Below are positions 1 through 8,207 of a stretch of 64,000 nt of DNA, piece after piece. The position numbers were made by a program, and so were the translations under genes. This DNA comes from Bradyrhizobium sp. Ai1a-2 (GTDB taxonomy: Bacteria > Pseudomonadota > Alphaproteobacteria > Rhizobiales > Xanthobacteraceae): contig NZ_AUEZ01000030.1 in assembly GCF_000426245.1 (NCBI RefSeq), forward strand, positions 33,096 to 97,095, written 5' to 3'. The notes beneath the pieces were generated by a model. That model ran no database searches, was not told the origin of the DNA, and worked only from the letters and a program-made list of their open reading frames with translations. Numbering within the stretch: the first letter of the stretch is position 1; every line of letters begins with the position of its first letter.

Positions 1-552
1 CTTGCGGCCGGCCGAGCGCGCATATTCCGGCCACAGCGTGTCGCCGAGCTGGTCGCGCGCGGCGTCAATCTCGTCGGTGGTCACCTCGCGGATGCTGAGA
101 TCGGTCCTGAAGTGAAGCGGCGAATGGGCTGTGCGCCACATGGTCGGATATCCGGTGCGGCGTGCGCGCGACAGGCCCCCCGCCTCGAGCCGCGCCCGCA
201 TCACGTCCATGTCGGGGCCCGGACTCAGCCAGACAAAGAAGCGCTTCACGCCCTGGGCCGTGAACAGATCGATGAAGCGCGCAACCGCATCGTCACTCAT
301 GGCGGGATCGGCGCCGCAGAGATAGACGCGATTGAGATTGGCGGATGGAAACGGCGCCTGGCGTTCGGGATCGATGGTCACGTAACAGTGACCGAACGGC
401 GGACCGTCGAACTGACGGCGCACGAGCCGATAGGGCTGACAACGGCCGTCCAGCCATTGCGTCAGCCGCCGCATTTTCAAGGAGAGATCGACAACTTCCA
501 TGGCGATGCGGGGATCATGACCCTCGATCCGGGGCCATGATCCTAGCAACAC
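1..552 (-). CDS. GNAT-type N-acetyltransferase, C-terminus beyond window edge
   Basis: The reverse strand reads openly from a GTG at 552 to the window edge, giving 184 codons of an unfinished protein. The GTG follows directly on the TAA stop (553-555) of the EF-G-like gene, so the two are probably co-transcribed and translationally coupled; a TTG at 549 and an ATG at 501 are alternative starts. Around residues 65-110 it reads like the cofactor-proximal part of a GNAT N-terminal half (NRVYLCGADPAMSD, then FFVWLSPGPDMD). The acetyl-CoA signature should lie in the missing C-terminal part, so the family call is tentative. No substrate can be inferred. Confidence 0.6.
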   Translation of the reverse strand, partial: MLLGSWPRIEGHDPRIAMEVVDLSLKMRRLTQWLDGRCQPYRLVRRQFDGPPFGHCYVTIDPERQAPFPSANLNRVYLCGADPAMSDDAVARFIDLFTAQGVKRFFVWLSPGPDMDVMRARLEAGGLSRARRTGYPTMWRTAHSPLHFRTDLSIREVTTDEIDAARDQLGDTLWPEYARSAGRK

Positions 553-2601
553 TTATGCCGCCACGCGATGCGCCGCAATAATTTGATCGGCGGTCCGGCC
601 GGTCACTTCGGCCATGTGGTCGAACTGCCGGGTGAAGCTGCCCGCGCCGGCGGTAGCCGAGCGGAGTTCCACGATCAGGTCGCCGATTTCGGCTTCCGGC
701 ATGGTGGCGCGGACGCAGTCCCAGCCGGACCAGCCCTCGCGGGTGTCGAAACCGAGGATCTGGCCGCGCCGCGCCGACAGGATCGCGTTAATCTTGGCAG
801 TTGCGTCGGTCGGGCAGACGATTTCGACGATGTGGATCGGTTCCAGCAGCACCGGATGACAGTTCGGCAGCGCCTCGCTGACGCCGATCCGCGCCGCAGT
901 GCGGAACGCGAGATCGGAGGAATCGACACTGTGGTAGGAACCGTCGGTCAGGCGCACATGGACGTCGACCACGGGAAAGCCGAGCGGCCCCTTCTGCAGG
1001 CCGTCGACCACGCCCTCCTCCACCGCGCCGATATAGTTCCGCGGCACCGCGCCGCCGACCACGGTCTCGTCGAAGGTGAAGCCCGTGCCGCGCGGCAGGG
1101 GCTTTATCTCGAGCATCACGTCCCCGAACTGGCCGTGGCCGCCGGACTGCTTCTTGTGCCGGCCGCGCTGGCTGACCGGTTTCCGGATGGTCTCCTGATA
1201 GCCGATCGCGGGAGGGTGCGATTTGACGTTGACGCCGAAGCGATCGCGCAGCCGTTCCACTGCGACGCGCAGGTGCATCTCGCCCTGCCCCCACAGCACG
1301 GTATCGTGCGTGCGCGCGTTCTGGATCTGGGTCAGCGACGGATCCTCCTCGTTCAGCCGCAACAGCGCCTGGCCGAGCTTGACGTCGTCCTTGCGGTCGG
1401 TGGCCGCGACCGACATCGCGAGCACCGGCGACGTCAGCGCGGCCTTGACCAGCGAGGGCGGCGCAGTCTTGCCGCTCGCCACCGTGTCGCCGGTCTTGAT
1501 CGCATCGAGCTTGCCGAGCGCAACCGTATCGCCGGCTTCCGCCGCGGCACGCTTGGTGTCGAACGCTCCGTTCGCGGAGAGGATGCCCGAAACGCGGCCG
1601 GTCTCCCCGGACGAGGAGGTCAGTGTCGCGCCATCGTCGAGACGGCCGGCGAGCAGCCGCGCCAGCGACAGTTTGCCGCCGTGCTGCAAATGCACGGTCT
1701 TGAACACATAGGCGAGCGCATCCTTCGTTTCGGGGGCGCCAAGCCGCTTGGCGGTGTCGGCGATGCCAGGCGATTCATGGCGCAGTGCCTTCATCAGGCG
1801 CAGCACGCCGTTCTCGCGCAGCGCCGAGCCGAGCAGCACCGGGCAGATCACGCCTTCGCGCAGTTCGCGGGCGAGATCGTCGAACACGGCGTCGCGCGGC
1901 GGCTGGATGTCCTCCAGCAACTGCTCCATCAGCGCGTCATCGTGGTCGGCGAGTTTCTCCAGCATCGAGAAGCGCGCTTCCTTCTCGCGATCGAGATCGC
2001 CGCCGTCGAGCGCGACCACCTCGGACGGCTTGTGCTCGCGATAGACGAAGGCACGTTCCAGCGCCAGATCGACGAAACCCGCGATCAAGTCGCCGTTCCA
2101 GATCGGAATTTGCCGCAACACCAGCGGCACGCGCGAGGCCGGCTGCAGCGTGGTGAGCGTCTCGCGGACGCGCTTGTTGGCGCGATCGATCTTGTTCAGG
2201 AACAGGAAACGGGGAATAGCAAGCTCTTCCAATTCGCGCAGGATGAGCTGCAATTGCGGCAGCTTCTTCTCGTCGGCCTCGCAGACCACGATCGCGGCGT
2301 CGACGGCAGGAAGCGCCATGCGCATATCATGCGCAAATTCGACCGAGCCGGGACAATCGAGGAAGGTATAGCTGTCGCCCATGAAGGTCGTGGTGGCAGC
2401 GGTAAGCCCAACGCTCATCTTGTGACTGCGCGCTTCGGCACTGGCGTCGCCAACCGAAGTTCCGGCATCGACGCTGCCGGCTGTGCGGATCGCACCGGTT
2501 CGCGCCAGGATCGCTTCGAGAAGTGTGGTCTTACCGCTTTGGAAAGGGCCCACCAGTGCAATGCACCGTGGACCTCGGGGACTTCTGACGTCTTGTCCCA
2601 T
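553..2601 (-). CDS. Elongation factor G-like translational GTPase (EF-G2 type)
   Basis: A 682-residue protein with EF-G domain order: GTPase domain, domain II and the ribosome-contacting domains III-V. G1 is GPFQSGKT (about residues 18-25) and G4 is NKID (about 136-139). G3 reads DCPGS (82-86) instead of DTPGH, so the histidine that EF-G and EF-Tu use for GTP hydrolysis is replaced by serine. The domain IV region QSGGHGQFG near residue 450 is retained. I chose the ATG at 2601 because GAGGAG lies just upstream and conservation begins there; an in-frame start at 2727 would add 42 unconvincing residues. It is a paralogue, not the canonical fusA, which normally sits with rpsL-rpsG-tuf. Role in translocation or recycling is not deducible. 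Confidence 0.9.
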   Translation of the reverse strand: MGQDVRSPRGPRCIALVGPFQSGKTTLLEAILARTGAIRTAGSVDAGTSVGDASAEARSHKMSVGLTAATTTFMGDSYTFLDCPGSVEFAHDMRMALPAVDAAIVVCEADEKKLPQLQLILRELEELAIPRFLFLNKIDRANKRVRETLTTLQPASRVPLVLRQIPIWNGDLIAGFVDLALERAFVYREHKPSEVVALDGGDLDREKEARFSMLEKLADHDDALMEQLLEDIQPPRDAVFDDLARELREGVICPVLLGSALRENGVLRLMKALRHESPGIADTAKRLGAPETKDALAYVFKTVHLQHGGKLSLARLLAGRLDDGATLTSSSGETGRVSGILSANGAFDTKRAAAEAGDTVALGKLDAIKTGDTVASGKTAPPSLVKAALTSPVLAMSVAATDRKDDVKLGQALLRLNEEDPSLTQIQNARTHDTVLWGQGEMHLRVAVERLRDRFGVNVKSHPPAIGYQETIRKPVSQRGRHKKQSGGHGQFGDVMLEIKPLPRGTGFTFDETVVGGAVPRNYIGAVEEGVVDGLQKGPLGFPVVDVHVRLTDGSYHSVDSSDLAFRTAARIGVSEALPNCHPVLLEPIHIVEIVCPTDATAKINAILSARRGQILGFDTREGWSGWDCVRATMPEAEIGDLIVELRSATAGAGSFTRQFDHMAEVTGRTADQIIAAHRVAA

Positions 2602-2740
2602 TGCCGTCTCCTCGTTTGGAGCTCGGCCCTTGATTGGGTCGGCAATCGGCAATGCTCCGCCCGTCGCGCACGTTTGGCAAGCGGGAAAACGTCGCTGCGC
2701 TGCGATGTAATGTAACGTAGCAGGCAAATCCGAGCCGCAC

Positions 2741-2827
2741 CGTCATTGCGAGGAGCGACAGCGACGAAGCAATCCATTCTTACCGCGCACGGAAATGTGG
2801 ATTGCTTCGCTTCGCTCGCAATGACGG
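2741..2827. repeat. Intergenic palindrome, family A (copy 1)
   Basis: An inverted repeat with outer arms CGTCATTGCGAG and CTCGCAATGACG and inner arms carrying GAAGCAATCCA and TGGATTGCTTC. The same roughly 85-bp unit occurs at 3527, 15488, 28213, 34175 and 63377. It lies upstream of the EF-G-like gene and downstream of the DUF992 gene. Confidence 0.9.
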
Positions 2828-2840
2828 CGAGAGACTGGCC

Positions 2841-3323
2841 TTAGCGTCCCGGCCGGAGTTCCAGGCTTTCGAGTCCGGCGGCGATATTGATGCCCACCTG
2901 ACCCTGCAGACTCAGCGGCTGCAGCGCGATCGAATTGTTGGAGCCGCCGACCAGCACATTGCCGCCGACACCGACGCCGAGCGTCGCGCTGCCGTCCGCG
3001 CCTGCATAGTTGCCGGCAAGATCGCCCGGTCCGAGCCGCGAGGTCGGCGCATAGACGCCCCACGCCAGCGCCGTTTCCTCGGTGATGCCGATATCGAGGC
3101 CGACCTTCTGGATGGTCGCGATGTAGCGGTCTTCCGGCCTGCCCTCGACGCGCAGCACGCAGCCGAGATGGGTGACCGAGCCCACGATGAAGCCGACGCT
3201 GGCGCCGCCGCGGCACTCCAGGACGCCGACCTGCACGCGCTCTGGTCGCTGCGCATTGGCGCCGGCGATGACGGATGCGAGCGTGACGATGGCCGTGCCC
3301 GCGCAAAGGACGAAGCGACGCAT
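2841..3323 (-). CDS. DUF992 secreted protein
   Basis: A 160-residue protein starting at ATG 3323 with a clear Sec signal peptide: basic MRRF, a hydrophobic stretch, then a likely cleavage after GANA (about residue 24). The mature part begins with VGVLECRGG and is rich in glycine, with VGGNVLVGGSNNSIALQPLS near the C-terminus, the pattern of the DUF992 family found in Rhizobiales. It is probably periplasmic or outer-membrane associated; function unknown. An in-frame upstream extension to 3566 runs through a repeat and is rejected. It stands alone between two family A palindromes. Confidence 0.85.
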   Translation of the reverse strand: MRRFVLCAGTAIVTLASVIAGANAQRPERVQVGVLECRGGASVGFIVGSVTHLGCVLRVEGRPEDRYIATIQKVGLDIGITEETALAWGVYAPTSRLGPGDLAGNYAGADGSATLGVGVGGNVLVGGSNNSIALQPLSLQGQVGINIAAGLESLELRPGR

Positions 3324-3526
3324 GAAGATATCTCCGGCTGAAAAGATGTGACGGGAGTAGCGACGAAGGACGCGCCTGCCCCGCGACGCGTGCTCGTCTA
3401 TGCCATAAGCTTTAAGGCAGCACCAGATTGGCGGCACAACCAAGTTGCGCTCCGCCGTCATCTTCAGGACATACGGCGCGATTCCGAAACTACAGGCCTG
3501 CTGTTTGACGCTCAAATCAGCCCCAC

Positions 3527-3610
3527 CGTCATTGCGAGCGGAGCGAAGCAATCCATAGTGCCGCAAGCGGAGGCATGGATTGCTTCGTCGCTACGCTCCT
3601 CGCAATGACG
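3527..3610. repeat. Intergenic palindrome, family A (copy 2)
   Basis: Arms CGTCATTGCGAG and CTCGCAATGACG enclose a second nested inverted repeat, GAAGCAATCCAT with ATGGATTGCTTC. It lies between the DUF992 gene and the aminotransferase terminator; the rest of 3324-3626 shows no gene. Confidence 0.9.
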
Positions 3611-3625
3611 GAGGAGAGAGCGAAA

Positions 3626-3655
3626 TCAAAGAAAAAGGCCCGCTTGCGCGGGCCT
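3626..3655 (-). terminator. Rho-independent terminator of the aminotransferase gene
   Basis: Read on the reverse strand: stem GGCCCGC, loop GCAA, stem GCGGGCC, then TTTTTCTTT. It lies 25-55 nt past the stop codon of the aminotransferase at 3681. Confidence 0.85.
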
Positions 3656-3680
3656 TCTCATTCTCGCTCGATCGATTTGA

Positions 3681-4883
3681 CTATCGCAGATTGCCGCAGA
3701 AGCGCTGGATGCGCTTGCAGGCATCTTCGAGATCCGAGGTCTTGGTGGCGTAGGAGATGCGGAACGCCGGGCCGAGGCCGAAGGCCGAACCGTGCACGAC
3801 CGCGACGCCCTCGCTCTCCAGCAACTCGGTGACGAAGTCCTCGTCGTTCTCGATCACCTTGCCGCTCGGCGACGTCTTGCCGATGGTGCCGGCGCAGGAC
3901 GGATAAACGTAGAACGCGCCTTCCGGCCGCGGGCAGTCGATGCCGGTGGCCTGATTCAACATCGAAACCACGAGGTCGCGCCGTTCCTTGAACACCTTGT
4001 TGTTCACGGGAATGAAATCCTGCGGACCGTTGAGCGCTTCGACGGCGGCCCACTGCGAGATCGACGACGGGTTCGAAGTCGACTGCGACTGGATCGTCGC
4101 CATCGCCTTGATGAGCTGCGCGGGCCCGCCGGCATAGCCGATGCGCCAGCCGGTCATGCAGTAGGCCTTGGAGACGCCGTTCACCGTCAGCGTGCGGTCG
4201 TAGAGTTTCGGCTCGATCTGCGCCGGTGTGGTGAAGGCGAAGTCGTCATAGACCAGGTGCTCGTACATGTCGTCGGTCATCACCCAGACATGCGGATGCT
4301 TCACCAGCACATCGGTGATCGCCTTCAGTTCGGCGCGCGTGTAGGCGGCGCCGGTCGGGTTCGACGGCGAGTTGAGGATGATCCACTTGGTCTTCGGCGT
4401 GATCGCCTTTTCCAGATCTTCCGCGCCGAGCTTGAAGCCGCGCTCGGCCGTGCACACCACCGGCACCGATTCACCGCCGGCGAGCGCGACCATTTCCGGA
4501 TAGCTCACCCAATAGGGCGCGGGAATGATCACCTCGTCGCCCGGATTGATGGTCGCCATCAGCGCGTTGTAGAGCACCTGCTTGCCGCCGGTGCCGACGA
4601 TCACCTGGTTCGGCTTGTAGGTGAGGCCGTTCTCGCGCAGGAACTTGGCGATGATCGCCTCCTTCAGCTCCGGAATGCCGCCGACGTCGGTGTACTTGGT
4701 CTTGCCGGCCTCGATGGCATGGATCGCCGCCAGCTTGATGTTGGCCGGTGTGTCGAAATCCGGCTCGCCGGCGCCGAGCCCGATGACATTGCGGCCCGCC
4801 GCTTTCAGCGCGCGTGCTTTATCCGTGACCGCGATCGTCGCGGACGGCTTCACACGGTCAAGCGCAGCGGACAGGAAGGACAT
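3681..4883 (-). CDS. aatA: Pyridoxal-phosphate aminotransferase, aspartate/prephenate type
   Basis: A 400-residue fold-type I aminotransferase of subgroup I-gamma. Diagnostic positions: GAGEPDFDTP (about 37-46), NSPSNPTG (about 171-178) and the Schiff-base lysine in VSKAYCMTGWRIGY (K239). Members transfer the amino group of aspartate to 2-oxoglutarate and often also act on prephenate, linking the TCA cycle to aspartate, phenylalanine and tyrosine synthesis. Two adjacent ATGs (4886, 4883) follow GGAG; the second has the better spacing. It is a single-gene unit: divergent neighbour upstream, strong terminator downstream. Substrate range cannot be read from sequence. Confidence 0.92.
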   Translation of the reverse strand: MSFLSAALDRVKPSATIAVTDKARALKAAGRNVIGLGAGEPDFDTPANIKLAAIHAIEAGKTKYTDVGGIPELKEAIIAKFLRENGLTYKPNQVIVGTGGKQVLYNALMATINPGDEVIIPAPYWVSYPEMVALAGGESVPVVCTAERGFKLGAEDLEKAITPKTKWIILNSPSNPTGAAYTRAELKAITDVLVKHPHVWVMTDDMYEHLVYDDFAFTTPAQIEPKLYDRTLTVNGVSKAYCMTGWRIGYAGGPAQLIKAMATIQSQSTSNPSSISQWAAVEALNGPQDFIPVNNKVFKERRDLVVSMLNQATGIDCPRPEGAFYVYPSCAGTIGKTSPSGKVIENDEDFVTELLESEGVAVVHGSAFGLGPAFRISYATKTSDLEDACKRIQRFCGNLR

Positions 4884-5239
4884 CATCGTCTCCGAATTTT
4901 GGTGGAAAGAACGCACAACGGCGCCGCTCTGTTTCTAGGACTGTTGCGGTGCAGCGGCAAGCGAAAAGCAGGGTTTCCTCGGCACTTTTGCCGCAGCTTC
5001 ACTTCGCTCACCCTCGTTTCGGTACAATCGGTACAAATGGATCGTGCCGCGATCACCGGATAGCAGAGGCGTGATCCCTGCTGCGCCAATAGAATCATTC
5101 TGCACGCGTGCGATGCGGGAGCGGTTTTCGACTTTTTCCATACCGCAGGTCTTGCGAGGCACCCCCATCGGCATCATTGTGGGGTTGCGCTTGCGGCGCC
5201 AACTGCTGCGAACGCCCTTCGATTGGTGAACGCGGCCAG
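4884..5239. other. Divergent intergenic region
   Basis: About 356 bp between the divergent aminotransferase and GST genes. It must hold both promoters. I see no convincing reading frame, repeat or operator; the open frames crossing it lack gene-like features. Confidence 0.5.
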
Positions 5240-5893
5240 ATGTACAAGCTCTATTCGATGCAGCGCTCCGGCAACAGCTACAAGGTTCGCCTTGCGCTGG
5301 CGCTGCTGAATACGCCCTATGAGGCGATCGAGGTCGACATCCTGCGCGGCGAGAGCCGCACGCCGGAGTTTCTGGCGAAGAACCCGAGCGGCCAGGTGCC
5401 ATTGCTCGAAGTCGAGGAAGGACGCTACCTCGCCGAATCCAACGCGATCCTCTGGTACGTCGCCGGCGGCACGCCGCTCGCACCGGAGTCGAAGATCGAG
5501 CGGGCCGAGGCGCTGCAGTGGATGTTCTTCGAACAGCACGCGCTGGAGCCGAATATCGGCGCGGCCTATTTCTGGCTGTCGCTGGTGAGGGGCGGCCGCG
5601 ACCTCCAGACGCACGCGCTGGAGGATTGGATGGAGCGGGGCTATGCCGCGCTGCAGGTGATGGAGAACCACCTCAAGACCGCGCGCTTCTTCGCCGCCGA
5701 CCAGCTCACGGTCGCCGACATCGCGCTCTACGGCTACACCCACCTCGCCGACCGCTGCGATTTCGATCTCGCCACCTTTCCGGCGGTCCGCGCCTGGCTC
5801 AGGCGGGTCGAACAAGTCCCAGGCTTCGTCGCAATGGATTGGCGGCCGGAGACCGAAATCGACGACACGGCTGATGTCGCCGCAGGGGCCTGA
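5240..5893 (+). CDS. Glutathione S-transferase family protein
   Basis: A 217-residue two-domain GST. The thioredoxin-like N-terminal domain has the expected Ser near the active site (YSMQRSGNSYKVR, about residues 4-16), the cis-proline QVPLLE (about 51-56) and the glutathione-binding ESNAIL (about 66-71). The all-helical C-terminal domain carries the N-capping motif TVADIALYGY. Soluble, cytoplasmic; probably glutathione conjugation or peroxide reduction, substrate unknown. The ATG at 5240 matches the usual family start. It is monocistronic. Confidence 0.9.
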   Translation: MYKLYSMQRSGNSYKVRLALALLNTPYEAIEVDILRGESRTPEFLAKNPSGQVPLLEVEEGRYLAESNAILWYVAGGTPLAPESKIERAEALQWMFFEQHALEPNIGAAYFWLSLVRGGRDLQTHALEDWMERGYAALQVMENHLKTARFFAADQLTVADIALYGYTHLADRCDFDLATFPAVRAWLRRVEQVPGFVAMDWRPETEIDDTADVAAGA

Positions 5894-5903
5894 ATAGCGG
5901 GAA

Positions 5904-5931
5904 TTACGGGAATAACCCGTAAAATTACGGG
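5904..5931. promoter_or_regulatory. Three TTACGGG units just after the GST stop codon
   Basis: TTACGGG occurs at 5904-5910 and 5925-5931, with its reverse complement CCCGTAA at 5916-5922. The first two form a perfect 7-bp stem with a 5-nt loop. It starts 10 nt past the GST stop. It could be a transcript-end hairpin or a binding site; there is no run of T. Confidence 0.4.
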
Positions 5932-6371
5932 TAAAACCTCCCATCGCGCCGTAATTCTGCCACTTTTCGGACGGCAGCCGCCGCAATATTGCCGGCGACG
6001 ATTGCGAATCCGCCCGCCAGACAACGCAAGTGATTCGCCCCGCATGCGAGGATTTCGACCATGACGTGGTCGCCCGGCACGGCCGGCTTGGACAGTCGCA
6101 CCGTGCCAGCAGTCCCGTCCCGACTGGCAAGCGCGACCGCAACCTTGGTCACGATCGGCGCGTTGTCGCTGTCTGTTGTGATCGCGCTGACAATGCTGTC
6201 GATCAAGGTCGCGATGGCGATGCCGCTTCCGACCTGATCCGGTGGTTTCCTTTTTTGGAGTTGATACCAACGCAAGGCGCGATGACTGAAATCGCGACCG
6301 GAGCATGCTGAAGACACCTGTCGGACTGGTAACGGTTGGACTGACGGTTGCGATCCTGCTCGCGGCCTCAC
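5925..6371 (-). CDS. Possible hypothetical protein, start unresolved
   Basis: The reverse strand is open over 149 codons and the part below 6240 has strongly GC-ended codons as in true genes here. It encodes a hydrophobic, glycine- and alanine-rich product with GIAIATLIDSIVSAITT and LAGGFAIVAGNIAAA stretches. There is no ribosome-binding site or ATG close to the codon-biased part, and the upstream third overlaps a small forward reading frame. I recognise no family. A forward-strand alternative (ATG 6061 to about 6231, 57 residues with one hydrophobic helix) covers the same DNA; only one is likely real. Confidence 0.25.
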   Translation of the reverse strand: MRPRAGSQPSVQPLPVRQVSSACSGRDFSHRALRWYQLQKRKPPDQVGSGIAIATLIDSIVSAITTDSDNAPIVTKVAVALASRDGTAGTVRLSKPAVPGDHVMVEILACGANHLRCLAGGFAIVAGNIAAAAVRKVAELRRDGRFYP

Positions 6372-6445
6372 TGCTGATCGTCACGGGCACCCGCGGCGAG
6401 GATCGCCCGGCTGCGGTGCGCGTCCTGCCCCGCGCTGTGAAGTAG
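6305..6445 (+). CDS. Small single-pass membrane protein
   Basis: A 46-residue frame starting at ATG 6305 behind GGAG. It has a short basic start, one hydrophobic helix (about residues 6-27, VGLVTVGLTVAILLAASLLI) and an Arg-rich tail ending in VLPRAVK. Topology is probably N-in with a periplasmic tail, or a signal anchor. No family recognised. It stands just before a family B palindrome, where genes in this window usually end, which favours it as real. Confidence 0.4.
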   Translation: MLKTPVGLVTVGLTVAILLAASLLIVTGTRGEDRPAAVRVLPRAVK

Positions 6446-6476
6446 CGTAGGTGACTTCACCTCCCATTCCAGTGCC

Positions 6477-6566
6477 GTAGTCCGGGTGGAGCGCCAGCGT
6501 AACCCGGGACCGCCCGCAAGCGCTGATGCAGATGTCCCGGGTTACGCTTCGCTTCACCCGGGCTAC
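6477..6566. repeat. Intergenic palindrome, family B (copy 1)
   Basis: Outer arms GTAGTCCGGGTGGAGCG and CGCTTCACCCGGGCTAC, inner arms CGTAACCCGGGA and CCCGGGTTACG. Other copies are at 36949 and 52401. It lies between the small membrane protein and the DUF486 gene. Confidence 0.85.
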
Positions 6567-6581
6567 GAATTGCGCAACCAA

Positions 6582-6935
6582 TCAAGTGAACCTGTGGAAG
6601 ATCAGGAACGCGCCGGCGGCGATCAGGGCAAAGCCGAGCGCGTGGTTCCAGGCGAGCGGCTCCTTCAGATAGAGCACGGAAAAGCCCGCGAACACGATCA
6701 GCGTGATCACCTCCTGCATGGTCTTGAGCTGCGCCGCCGAATAGACCGCGCTGCCCCAGCGGTTGGCCGGCACGGCGAGCCAATACTCAAAGAACGCGAT
6801 GCCCCAGCTTGCCATGATCACCACCGGCAGCGGGCTCTGCTTGAACTTCAAATGCCCATACCAGGCGAAGGTCATGAAGACGTTGGATGCGAACAGCATC
6901 AGGATCGGCAGGATCGTGGGAGGAATGGTAGGCAT
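6582..6935 (-). CDS. DMT-like membrane protein, DUF486 family
   Basis: A 117-residue protein with four hydrophobic segments (about residues 5-23, 36-54, 66-88 and 95-113), a complete DUF486 protein with the typical FASNVFMTFAWYGHLKF start and KEPLAWNHALGF near the end. The family resembles small multidrug resistance-type transporters, but no transport substrate is established. It sits in the inner membrane and is monocistronic; its transcript runs into the family B palindrome. Confidence 0.9.
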   Translation of the reverse strand: MPTIPPTILPILMLFASNVFMTFAWYGHLKFKQSPLPVVIMASWGIAFFEYWLAVPANRWGSAVYSAAQLKTMQEVITLIVFAGFSVLYLKEPLAWNHALGFALIAAGAFLIFHRFT

Positions 6936-7162
6936 CGATGTCCTCTAGCAATGGTCCGCTACAGCATGACCGAGCATGATCTTCCCGAGCGATCCATGCC
7001 ACGGAACTGGTTTCATGCAATTCGCATAGCATTTGACTCCAACAATGCGAAAGCTTGCCGAGCGCGATCAAACGCGTCTTAAGCGTGACGCACGAAACCC
7101 CGGCGCAGCCGAAACCAACCGTCAAACTACGCGCCTATCCTCGGTTGCAACGAGGCGCACGC

Positions 7163-7987
7163 ATGCAGTCGAACTGGCGTACGATCCTGGGCCCTGCCCT
7201 CACGATGGCGACAGCGCTATCCGCCTTCGCCGTCGACCGTCATTTCGCGGCCGTGCCCAATCCGGCGCCATTGTTCGTCTGCATCGTCGCGCTCGCGAGT
7301 TCCATCGGCGGCACCGCGTCGGGCCTCTTGAGCGCAGCCATTGCGGTGGCGGGCTCGGCAGTCTTCTTCCTCAACCATCGCGCGACGCCGGGCTATGACT
7401 TCTCGGACCTGGCGCGGATGGCGATGCTGGCGGCGACCGCCGCCGTCACTGCCGTCATCACTGGCGTGCTCAGGCGGAAATGGATCGATGCCTTCGCCTG
7501 GGAGCAGAAGCATCATGCCACTGCCGAGCGCCTGAAAGCCGCGCTCGACCAGGTCGACATCGGCATTGTGCTGCTGGACTCGGACACGCGGGCGGAATTC
7601 ATCAATCGCGCCTTCCGCGACTATTTCGCGCTAACCGACGAGCAGGCGGAAAGCAAACCGCCCTTCATCGCGCTGATGTATCATGGCCGCGACACCGGCG
7701 CCTATGAATTGCCGAAGCACGAACTGAACGAGTTCATCGCGCGGCGCATCGAAATGATGCGGATCGGCGATTCCACCCCGATCGACATCAACCTCGCCGA
7801 CGGCAAGGTGCTGCGCTTCAGCTGCACGGCGCTGCCCGACGGCGGCCGCATGCTGAGCTACACGCCCGTGACCGATTTGGTGCGCCGCACCGACGATCCG
7901 AAGAAAGCCGACTATTATCGCTCCCTGCGCGGCATCGGTCGCGCGCTTGATCGCGGGCTCGGTTCGGCTTTGCGCGCCGCCGAATAG
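7163..7987 (+). CDS. Membrane protein with DUF4118-like region and PAS-like domain
   Basis: A 274-residue protein with several N-terminal membrane segments (about residues 8-105) of the kind found in the KdpD-type DUF4118 module. A short coiled segment (KHHATAERLKAALDQ) leads into a PAS-like domain: VDIGIVLLDSDTRAEFINRAFRDYFAL (quoted in two halves, IGIVLLDSDT and EFINRAFRDYF), then LADGKVLRFSCTALPDGGRMLSY. No kinase, GGDEF or EAL output follows, so it is a sensor without a visible effector. Start chosen at ATG 7163; an upstream in-frame extension adds 36 poorly conserved residues. No partner kinase is adjacent. Confidence 0.75.
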   Translation: MQSNWRTILGPALTMATALSAFAVDRHFAAVPNPAPLFVCIVALASSIGGTASGLLSAAIAVAGSAVFFLNHRATPGYDFSDLARMAMLAATAAVTAVITGVLRRKWIDAFAWEQKHHATAERLKAALDQVDIGIVLLDSDTRAEFINRAFRDYFALTDEQAESKPPFIALMYHGRDTGAYELPKHELNEFIARRIEMMRIGDSTPIDINLADGKVLRFSCTALPDGGRMLSYTPVTDLVRRTDDPKKADYYRSLRGIGRALDRGLGSALRAAE

Positions 7988-8066
7988 AGCATGATCCGGA
8001 AAAGTGGAGACCGGTTTTCCCTCGCGACAAACGCGAAGCGTTTGCGCGGAGATCATGCTCAAACAA
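7986..8066. repeat. Intergenic palindrome, family F (copy 1)
   Basis: Begins GAGCATGATCCGGAAAAG and ends GATCATGCTCAAACAAA, with inner arms CGACAAACGC and GCGTTTGCGCG. It overlaps the stop codon of the PAS-like protein (TAG at 7985-7987). Related copies: 13756, 32025 and 50871. Confidence 0.85.
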
Positions 8067-8070
8067 AGAA

Positions 8071-8113
8071 CTAGAGCGGGATGACGATTCGAAGAAAAGT
8101 CATCACGCTCTAG
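8071..8113. repeat. Short inverted repeat next to family F palindrome
   Basis: Arms CTAGAGCGGGATGAC and GTCATCACGCTCTAG around a GAAGAAAA centre, immediately after the family F copy. A half-copy (AGAGCGTGATGA) follows the family F copy near 32060. Confidence 0.75.
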
Positions 8114-8207
8114 CGCCGATTGATCCGCGTCCATGGTGCCGATAATAACGACGGGCAGCATTGCCGCCATCGGCGGCACCATCTCCCGCTTCATTACGGC
8201 TTCGCCC

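Noticed and set aside
568..2715. Long forward open frame opposite the EF-G-like gene
   Set aside because: It is a by-product of GC-rich codon bias on the other strand; its product is rich in Arg, Gly and His with no domain, and the reverse strand encodes a clear GTPase.
3792..5063. Forward frame of about 423 codons opposite the aminotransferase
   Set aside because: Antisense shadow with no domain features.
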